Assembly (NCBI GenBank): GCA_023146355.1
Contig: JAGLCH010000189.1
Location: 1-8,963 of the forward strand
From: Bacteriovoracaceae bacterium
GTDB taxonomy: Bacteria > Bdellovibrionota > Bacteriovoracia > Bacteriovoracales > Bacteriovoracaceae
Reading direction: 5' to 3'
Length of the DNA stretch: 8,963 nt
In this document: positions 1 to 5,040 of the stretch, piece by piece
Layout of the letters: each line of letters opens with the position of its first letter
Numbering within the stretch: position 1 is the stretch's first letter
The notes under the pieces: generated by a model
The model's database searches: none
What the model saw: only the letters and a program-made list of their open reading frames with translations
Told to the model about the DNA's origin: nothing
Position numbers and translations under genes: made by a program

Positions 1-774
1 TTGCTCACACCATTTATGTTTAAGTATGGAAAGGGGATCAAAGGAATTTTAAAGTCGAGTGATATATTTGTGATGTTTTCTGTGGCCCTACTTGGTGGGG
101 CCCTAGGAACTCTTTCTATCGTAAAGGCCCTTTTTCTAGTTAACTTTGACCACCTCTCTGTTGTGGTACTTCTTCAAAAACTGCAGCCCGTTTTCGCCAT
201 AGTTTTAGCAAGAATAATTTTAAAAGAAAGGACTAGTATTCAATTTGTTCTCTATGCCGTGATTGCAATTATTGCTAGTTACTTTCTTACTTTTGGTTGG
301 TCTATTCCGAGCATGTCTGAGAATCTTCCTCTTATTCACGCTGCAATGTGGGCCATTTTAGCAGCATTTTGTTTTGGTTCATCAACCGTACTTGGCCGAA
401 AGCTTGTCCTAAAGTATCCCTTTCCTTTAATTCACTATTTACGCTTTGGAATGACTACCCTAATCATGACTATTGTAGTCCTCTTTGCAGGTAAGTTTGG
501 AGAGGTCGAAAAAGTAACAGAACTTAACTGGCTTATATTTGTTCTTATTGCTCTATCTTCGGGCTCTGGAGCAGTTTTTCTTTTTTATTTTGGGTTACAG
601 AAAGTAAAGGCGTCGGTTTCTACTATTTGTGAACTATTTTTTCCGATTACTGCAATTGTACTGGATTACTTTATAAATAATCATATTCTATCGATAATAC
701 AGTGGTGCGCTGCTGCAACTATGTTGCTCGCCATCATGAGAATTGCATTTTTAGCGCAAAAGAAAAACATTTAG
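1..774 (+). CDS. EamA/DMT-family membrane transporter, 5' end outside window
   Basis: This is an integral inner-membrane protein of the drug/metabolite transporter superfamily (EamA type); the substrate cannot be told from sequence. The 257 visible residues are almost entirely hydrophobic helices arranged as two related halves. The first half contains VVVLLQKLQPVFAIVLARI followed by LKER, which matches the EamA pattern of a proline-bearing helix ending in a charged loop. The second half has the equivalent KASVSTICELFFPITAIV. Family members are usually about 290-300 residues with ten helices, so roughly 40 N-terminal residues, the first helix, lie before base 1. The TTG at position 1 is therefore probably an internal leucine codon, not the start. 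The stop TAG (772-774) lies 11 nt before the chemoreceptor start, so the two may share a transcript. The family call is fairly secure; any specific substrate would be a guess. Confidence 0.85.
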   Translation: MLTPFMFKYGKGIKGILKSSDIFVMFSVALLGGALGTLSIVKALFLVNFDHLSVVVLLQKLQPVFAIVLARIILKERTSIQFVLYAVIAIIASYFLTFGWSIPSMSENLPLIHAAMWAILAAFCFGSSTVLGRKLVLKYPFPLIHYLRFGMTTLIMTIVVLFAGKFGEVEKVTELNWLIFVLIALSSGSGAVFLFYFGLQKVKASVSTICELFFPITAIVLDYFINNHILSIIQWCAAATMLLAIMRIAFLAQKKNI

Positions 775-776
775 AC

Positions 777-780
777 GGAG
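777..780 (+). promoter_or_regulatory. Ribosome binding site deciding the chemoreceptor start
   Basis: GGAG lies 5 nt before the ATG at 786. It supports that ATG over the in-frame ATG at 702, which sits inside the transporter gene, would add 28 residues unlike a receptor N-terminus, and would place the first membrane helix too far from the N-terminus. Confidence 0.75.
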
Positions 781-785
781 AAAAA

Positions 786-2849
786 ATGAAATTATCCTCA
801 AAACTGTATTTTACTGCAGCAGTAGTCATTTTCGTTATTATCATTTTATCGGGAGTGAGTATAAAATTTGTTGGAGGAGTTCCTCGCCTGATCGCTGATC
901 AACATGAGTTTCAGTCCCTAGAGTCAAACGTTTTACACTTAAAGAGAGTTGATGAAAATTTCAGAAAAGGAATTAGAGTTTCGTTTGATGCTTCCTCTGA
1001 TCTTGTAAATAAACATCATGATGCGATTAAAGATACAAAAAATTCCATCACTGCAACTCTTGTAGATATCAAGGAAAGAGATATCAGTGACACTGAGGAG
1101 ATAACATATTTTGAAGAAAGTTTTCTAAAATATACTGATGGGCTTGAAAAGAATATTAAAATAATGGCGTCAATGACTTCTTGGAAAGCAAAGCTTGTAT
1201 CTGAGGCACGTAATGCAGAAGTAGTTATCAAGTCCTTAGAGCAGAGCGTTTATTCATTCGTTCAAAACCAAAATTCGTTTCAGCTCGATCCAGCTAAAAT
1301 TAGTGTAAATTACGAAAAGCTTTTAAAGGTTGGTGCCCTTTTTAATGACTTCCTGCAAGTGAGAAGAGCTGAGAAGAGTTTTTTCATTCGAAGTGATCTC
1401 AACTATTATAAAAAAAATGTTAAAGAAGTCGATCATCTTATTCAAGACGCTCTCTCGGTTGCTGCTAGCTTTAAGGGACAAGTTAATATAGATGCTGCAA
1501 ACCAGATCATCGAAATAATGAAAAAGTACAAAAGCTTTATGGCCGGATATGTAAATGACTTTAAAAAGTATAATGAAGTAAAATCAAATATTTTAAATGT
1601 TGAATCTGAAATGCTTCGGAGAGTGAAAACCATTTCAAAATTCGCTGATGAGGCCATCAGCATTACCATTAATCAATTCTATTCCTTTTTCGCCTTCTTC
1701 TGCGCCGCAATTTTAGCGGGGATTCTCTTTTCGACAGTCCTCCTTGTTCGAAGTATTACTGCTCCTATAATAGCTTCATCACAGAGTTTGAGGACCCTTG
1801 CCAATAAGCTTAATGGCTCATCTCAAGAGGTTCAAGGTGCCAGTGAAAACTTAGCTTCATCGGCTGCCGAGCAAGCCGCATCCATCCAGGAGACTTCTTC
1901 ATCGATTGAAGAACTTGATGGGATGGTAAAAAATAACCTAACTGATGCAGATAAAACTTCTGTCTTAACTACAAGTGTGCTCGGTAAAGTAGAGGAAGGG
2001 ATAACTGCAGTTAATGACCTCCGTGAAGGCTCTGAGGCCATGGTGAAATCAAATGCGCGTATTCAAGAGCTTGTTGATGTCATAAGCGCCATTGGTGAAA
2101 AGACAAAAATTATCGATGAAATTGTATTTCAAACTAAGCTTCTCTCCTTTAATGCATCAGTTGAAGCAGAGCGAGCAGGAGAGCACGGTCGTGGGTTTGC
2201 TGTTGTTGCTCAAGAGGTTGGTAATCTCGCACAGATGTCTGGTAATGCTGCTCTGGAAATCTCATCAATTGTAGGGAATTCTATCTCTCAGGCAAAAAAT
2301 ATAACTGATGAAAACGGCATCCGAGTGAAGTCGAGTGGGGTGATGGTCGATCGTATTGCATTAATCTTTACTGAAGTTGAAAAAGATTCGAAGGATGTCG
2401 CAAACAGCGCATCTGGAATTAGAAGTGCTTCAAGAGAGCAGTCTACAGGAATTGAGCAGATTAATACTGCAGTTGTTGAAATAGATAAATCAGTACAGGC
2501 CATTTCTTCATCTGCTGAAGAAACTTCTAGTGCCAGCAAAGAGCTTGCAAATATGTCTGAGCAGATGAACGTCATGGTTGACCAGCTTGCAAGTATCGTC
2601 TTTGGTAAAGGTGGTGCCCGTAATATTGTATCTAGTTCTTCCGCCGCATCTCGTACAGATATTTCTGTTTCTCGGAGAATTGATCCCGTTATTACACCTG
2701 TAAAACCTATTGCCGCTACAAAAACGGTCAAGGCCTCCCCTGAGCTCACTTCAAGCAAAAGCTATGATAGTAGTAATCCATTTGCTGAGACTGGAAAAAC
2801 AACTAGGCCTTCAGTAGAGGAATCTGACACGAATTGGGATACTCTTTAA
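786..2849 (+). CDS. Methyl-accepting chemotaxis protein, HBM-like sensor, C-terminal NWDTL tail
   Basis: This is a 687-residue inner-membrane chemoreceptor expected to signal through CheW/CheA. Membrane helix 1 is about residues 7-29 and helix 2 about 299-321. They flank a helical periplasmic domain of about 270 residues. Residues 192-207 (QVRRAEKSFFIRSDLN) match the RRAEK-F-R-D pattern common in HBM and four-helix-bundle sensor domains, and the length fits HBM. After helix 2 only a short ITAPI start of a HAMP domain is present, then the signalling coiled coil begins directly. The adaptation helix is near 362-377 (EQAASIQETSSSIEEL). The hairpin tip is about 446-480, with conserved E462, R463 and E466 of the ERAGE motif. 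A low-complexity linker (about 608-682) ends in NWDTL, close to the NWETF docking tail of enterobacterial receptors. The start is set by GGAG at 777-780. The ligand is unknown. Confidence 0.93.
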   Translation: MKLSSKLYFTAAVVIFVIIILSGVSIKFVGGVPRLIADQHEFQSLESNVLHLKRVDENFRKGIRVSFDASSDLVNKHHDAIKDTKNSITATLVDIKERDISDTEEITYFEESFLKYTDGLEKNIKIMASMTSWKAKLVSEARNAEVVIKSLEQSVYSFVQNQNSFQLDPAKISVNYEKLLKVGALFNDFLQVRRAEKSFFIRSDLNYYKKNVKEVDHLIQDALSVAASFKGQVNIDAANQIIEIMKKYKSFMAGYVNDFKKYNEVKSNILNVESEMLRRVKTISKFADEAISITINQFYSFFAFFCAAILAGILFSTVLLVRSITAPIIASSQSLRTLANKLNGSSQEVQGASENLASSAAEQAASIQETSSSIEELDGMVKNNLTDADKTSVLTTSVLGKVEEGITAVNDLREGSEAMVKSNARIQELVDVISAIGEKTKIIDEIVFQTKLLSFNASVEAERAGEHGRGFAVVAQEVGNLAQMSGNAALEISSIVGNSISQAKNITDENGIRVKSSGVMVDRIALIFTEVEKDSKDVANSASGIRSASREQSTGIEQINTAVVEIDKSVQAISSSAEETSSASKELANMSEQMNVMVDQLASIVFGKGGARNIVSSSSAASRTDISVSRRIDPVITPVKPIAATKTVKASPELTSSKSYDSSNPFAETGKTTRPSVEESDTNWDTL

Positions 2850-2864
2850 TTTATAATGATTTCT

Positions 2865-2897
2865 GATGGTGCCAAGTTCTTTTCAACTAGCGCCATC
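2865..2897. terminator. Hairpin between convergent genes, probable terminator
   Basis: Eight pairs join 2865-2872 (GATGGTGC) with 2890-2897 (GCGCCATC), including one G-T pair. A small internal loop follows, then four pairs (AGTT 2875-2878 with AACT 2885-2888) and a six-base loop. On the + strand it is followed by AAAACTTTATTTCTTATT, a broken T tract. It lies in the 54-nt gap between the chemoreceptor stop and the stop of the convergent cNMP-fold gene, where a shared terminator is expected. The minus side has no clear T tract, so function in that direction is less certain. Confidence 0.55.
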
Positions 2898-2903
2898 AAA
2901 ACT

Positions 2904-3242
2904 TTATTTCTTATTGTGTTCTTTTATTCGCTTCATTAGGCTTTTGATAAAGCCTTGAAGCCATGGTGGAAGCTTTTCCATTGTCTTGTTGAAGGACTCT
3001 CCTGAGACTTTTACAAGCTCACACTCTGCTGCTGCTATAACCGTTGCACTCCTTGGTGAATCCGTAATAAATGCCATCACTCCGAGTAGTTCACCTTCAA
3101 TTATTTCACCAACTTTTTTTGGTTTACCGTTTTCATTTACGAAGACATTGAGTTTTCCCGACTTAACGAGGTAAATTGTTTTATCAGTATCGCCCTCTTT
3201 GACAATTACGTCGCCGGGGCCTAATCCTAAAATTTTCGCCAT
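2904..3242 (-). CDS. Stand-alone cyclic-nucleotide-binding-fold protein
   Basis: The 112-residue protein is a single cNMP-binding beta-roll plus a short C-terminal helix, with no DNA-binding, kinase or channel domain. Residues 9-33 (GPGDVIVKEGD, then IYLVKSGKLNVFV) match the conserved opening of the CRP/PKA regulatory fold. The phosphate-binding cassette is GVMAFITDSPRSATV at about 54-68. The conserved Arg (R64) and following Ser-Ala are present, but the acidic residue that normally follows the cassette glycine and contacts the ribose is Val55. Ligand binding may therefore be lost or altered. The ATG start is supported by AGGAG at 3249-3253, 6 nt upstream. It lies about 50 nt downstream of the DUF1207-like gene on the same strand and probably shares its transcript. 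No signal peptide is seen, so it should be cytoplasmic. The fold is confident; the role is unknown. Confidence 0.85.
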   Translation of the reverse strand: MAKILGLGPGDVIVKEGDTDKTIYLVKSGKLNVFVNENGKPKKVGEIIEGELLGVMAFITDSPRSATVIAAAECELVKVSGESFNKTMEKLPPWLQGFIKSLMKRIKEHNKK

Positions 3243-3292
3243 ATGTTGCTCCTGAATGTTTACAGTTTCTTATCGGAAAGTAGTTTGGAAGC

Positions 3293-4144
3293 TTAAAGAT
3301 CTATCCATATCCCAATTGCAACAAGGTGCTCTCTTGTTTCAGAGAATTCGGCCAAACGAACCTGGCCAGAGTAAATTTCAAACCCAGCTCGATATATTTT
3401 ATCAGTGTCTAGGTCCTTATGCTGAAGTCCCATTTGAAAATTTGTGGCCGGAGTATAGTCGTGAGTCGCTTCTGACTCAAGGTCAACTGCCACGTAGTAT
3501 TTTCCCCTTTCAAACTCAAGCCCTGTCTGATAGCGCAATGGGCCAGCGTCGTTGAAATCATTTGTGGTTACACGATGGCCGACCTCAAAATAACTGCGAA
3601 TTTCAGGAGTGAATCTATAACTCACACCAATGAGGTTCTCATCCCGTGTAAAATTCTTTCGAATGAGCTCTTTATTGTTGATTAGGTACTCATCTCCGCG
3701 GTGCGCAGATCTATGCTGGAACCCAAACTTATAACTTAGTTTATCGCTCCACTTAATAGAGATGTTACTTCTTATTATTCCATCCCAGCCAATTAGGTCA
3801 AAACTTTTGAAGGTATCTGTTTGTTGCTTCATCATTGCGCCAAGATCAAGCTGAGTGGTTTTTCCCCACATCTTTGCCTTAATCAGTTTAAGCGTTGTAC
3901 CCAGCTTGGTTACTAATCTAACTCTTTCCGCATGGGGGATATTAGAGTCGTGAGTGGCCTGAAGCGAAAGTGATGTGGTAGGGTTATTTGTATCCGCAAT
4001 CCCATGGGGAAAGAGCTGTCCCTTGGGCAGGTAATTAAAATCTCCGCCACTATAGTTGAGTGCTAATAACGAGTACAATAATGAAATTATAAGGGGTTGT
4101 GCTAACATATCTATTAACTTAGAGGACGATATTCTAAAATGCAA
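3293..4144 (-). CDS. DUF1207-like predicted outer-membrane beta-barrel protein
   Basis: The 283-residue protein of unknown function is probably exported and inserted in the outer membrane. The N-terminus has Arg4 and Lys9, then a hydrophobic run (about 13-29), like a Sec signal. Residues 38-51 (NYLPKGQLFPHGIAD) and 144-153 (HRSAHRGDEY) resemble the 'FPPLIADP' and 'HxSSHLGDEY' motifs I recall for DUF1207 proteins. The rest alternates polar and hydrophobic residues with many aromatics, as in barrel strands, and ends in GIWIDL. The longest start is a TTG at 4144. An ATG at 4108 would begin the protein at MLAQPL and remove the positive residues of the signal. Neither has a strong ribosome binding site, so the start is unsettled. 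It is divergent from nfo, with only 17 nt between start codons, and runs into the cNMP-fold gene downstream. The family assignment is from memory of motifs. Confidence 0.72.
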   Translation of the reverse strand: MHFRISSSKLIDMLAQPLIISLLYSLLALNYSGGDFNYLPKGQLFPHGIADTNNPTTSLSLQATHDSNIPHAERVRLVTKLGTTLKLIKAKMWGKTTQLDLGAMMKQQTDTFKSFDLIGWDGIIRSNISIKWSDKLSYKFGFQHRSAHRGDEYLINNKELIRKNFTRDENLIGVSYRFTPEIRSYFEVGHRVTTNDFNDAGPLRYQTGLEFERGKYYVAVDLESEATHDYTPATNFQMGLQHKDLDTDKIYRAGFEIYSGQVRLAEFSETREHLVAIGIWIDL

Positions 4145-4161
4145 TTTCTTTCGGAGACAAT

Positions 4162-5004
4162 ATGAAGTTAATTGGTGCCCACGTATCTGCGGCCGGTGGT
4201 GTTTTTAAGTCACCTAAAAATGCCCATGATATTGGTGCAAAAGGGTTTGCGCTATTTACAAAAAATCAAAAGAGGTGGGAGGCCAAGCCTTTAACTGAAT
4301 CAGATATTTCAAAGTTTAAGTCTGAGATGAAAAAATATGGCTTCAGCGCTAAGGATGTTCTTCCCCACGATTCCTATCTTATTAATCTTGGTAATGCTGA
4401 CCCTGAAAAGAGGGAGAAGTCCCTTGCTGCTTTCATCGATGAATTAGAGCGTGTAGAGCAGTTGGGACTCATCTATCTCAATGCACACCCTGGAAGTCAC
4501 CTAAAGGAAATTTCAGAAGAACAGTGTATTCAGTATATTGCAGAGGGAATTAATAAGGCCTTAAGTGCTACTAAAACTGCAGTTGTTGTTCTTGAAAATA
4601 CAGCAGGTCAGGGCACTAATATTGGTTACAAATTTGAGCACTTGGGTGCCATTATTAATTTGGTAGAAGATAAAAATCGCATTGCTGTTTGTATTGATAC
4701 TTGTCACGCTTTTGTTGCAGGCTATGACCTCCGTACAAAAGAAGCGTACGAACAAACGATGGCGCAGTTTGAGGAGCATGTAGGGTTCAAGTACCTTAAA
4801 GGGATGCATCTAAATGATTCAAAGGGTGAATTTGGCTCAAAGAAGGACCGCCATCACAGTTTAGGTGCAGGATTTATTGGGATTGATGCTTTTAAGTTCT
4901 TGATGAATGATGAGAGAATCGATGACATTCCTATGGTGCTTGAAACTGTTGATCCATCCATTTGGGGTAAAGAGATTGAGCTTCTCTACAGTCTGATTGA
5001 CTAA
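4162..5004 (+). CDS. nfo: Endonuclease IV (deoxyribonuclease IV, AP endonuclease)
   Basis: This base-excision-repair enzyme cleaves the phosphodiester bond 5' of abasic sites and removes 3'-blocking groups, using three zinc ions in a TIM barrel; it acts on cytoplasmic DNA. The 280 residues match the usual length (E. coli 285). All nine metal ligands are present and fall at the E. coli numbers: H69, H109, E145, D179, H182, H216, D229, H231 and E261. Recognisable motifs include GAHVSAAGG at 5-13, NAHPGSH at 107-113, LENTAGQG at 144-151, CIDTCHAF at 177-184 and MHLNDSK at 215-221. The ATG start has GGAG at 4153-4156, 5 nt upstream. It is a single gene, divergent from the DUF1207-like gene and overlapping the convergent GH31 stop by four bases. 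Its promoter must lie within the 5' end of the divergent gene; I saw no convincing -35/-10 pair there. Confidence 0.98.
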   Translation: MKLIGAHVSAAGGVFKSPKNAHDIGAKGFALFTKNQKRWEAKPLTESDISKFKSEMKKYGFSAKDVLPHDSYLINLGNADPEKREKSLAAFIDELERVEQLGLIYLNAHPGSHLKEISEEQCIQYIAEGINKALSATKTAVVVLENTAGQGTNIGYKFEHLGAIINLVEDKNRIAVCIDTCHAFVAGYDLRTKEAYEQTMAQFEEHVGFKYLKGMHLNDSKGEFGSKKDRHHSLGAGFIGIDAFKFLMNDERIDDIPMVLETVDPSIWGKEIELLYSLID

Positions 5005-5040
5005 AGACAGGCCTCGTGTAAACTCACTCGACCTTTAGTC
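4999..5040 (+). terminator. Possible terminator hairpin overlapping the nfo and GH31 stop codons
   Basis: A perfect 8-bp inverted repeat pairs GACTAAAG (4999-5006) with CTTTAGTC (5033-5040), leaving a 26-base loop that contains a small inner GTG/CAC pairing. It is followed on the + strand by GTTTTAATTATTTG. The left arm contains the nfo stop, and the right arm lies in the last codons of the GH31 gene. It is the only candidate terminator seen for nfo. The large loop makes it weaker than a classic intrinsic terminator. Confidence 0.35.

Noticed and set aside
702..785. In-frame ATG at 702 as the chemoreceptor start
   Set aside because: It overlaps the transporter gene by 73 bases and adds 28 non-receptor-like residues, while the ATG at 786 has GGAG 5 nt upstream and starts directly before membrane helix 1.
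2288..2758. 156-codon open frame antisense to the chemoreceptor
   Set aside because: It lies wholly inside a strongly supported gene, and its composition mirrors the Ser/Ala/Glu-rich coiled coil read backwards. No ribosome binding site or family motif supports it.
3256..3555. 99-codon plus-strand open frame
   Set aside because: It is antisense to the 3' part of the DUF1207-like gene, whose motifs support the minus strand.
4096..4140. Sigma-70-like promoter for nfo (TTGTGC with TAAAAT)
   Set aside because: The spacing between the boxes is far from 17 nt and no other good pair was found, so no promoter is annotated.
4971..4987. AGAGA/TCTCT hairpin as a terminator for the GH31 gene
   Set aside because: The stem is only five pairs and is followed on the minus strand by a C-rich run instead of T residues; it lies inside conserved nfo coding sequence.
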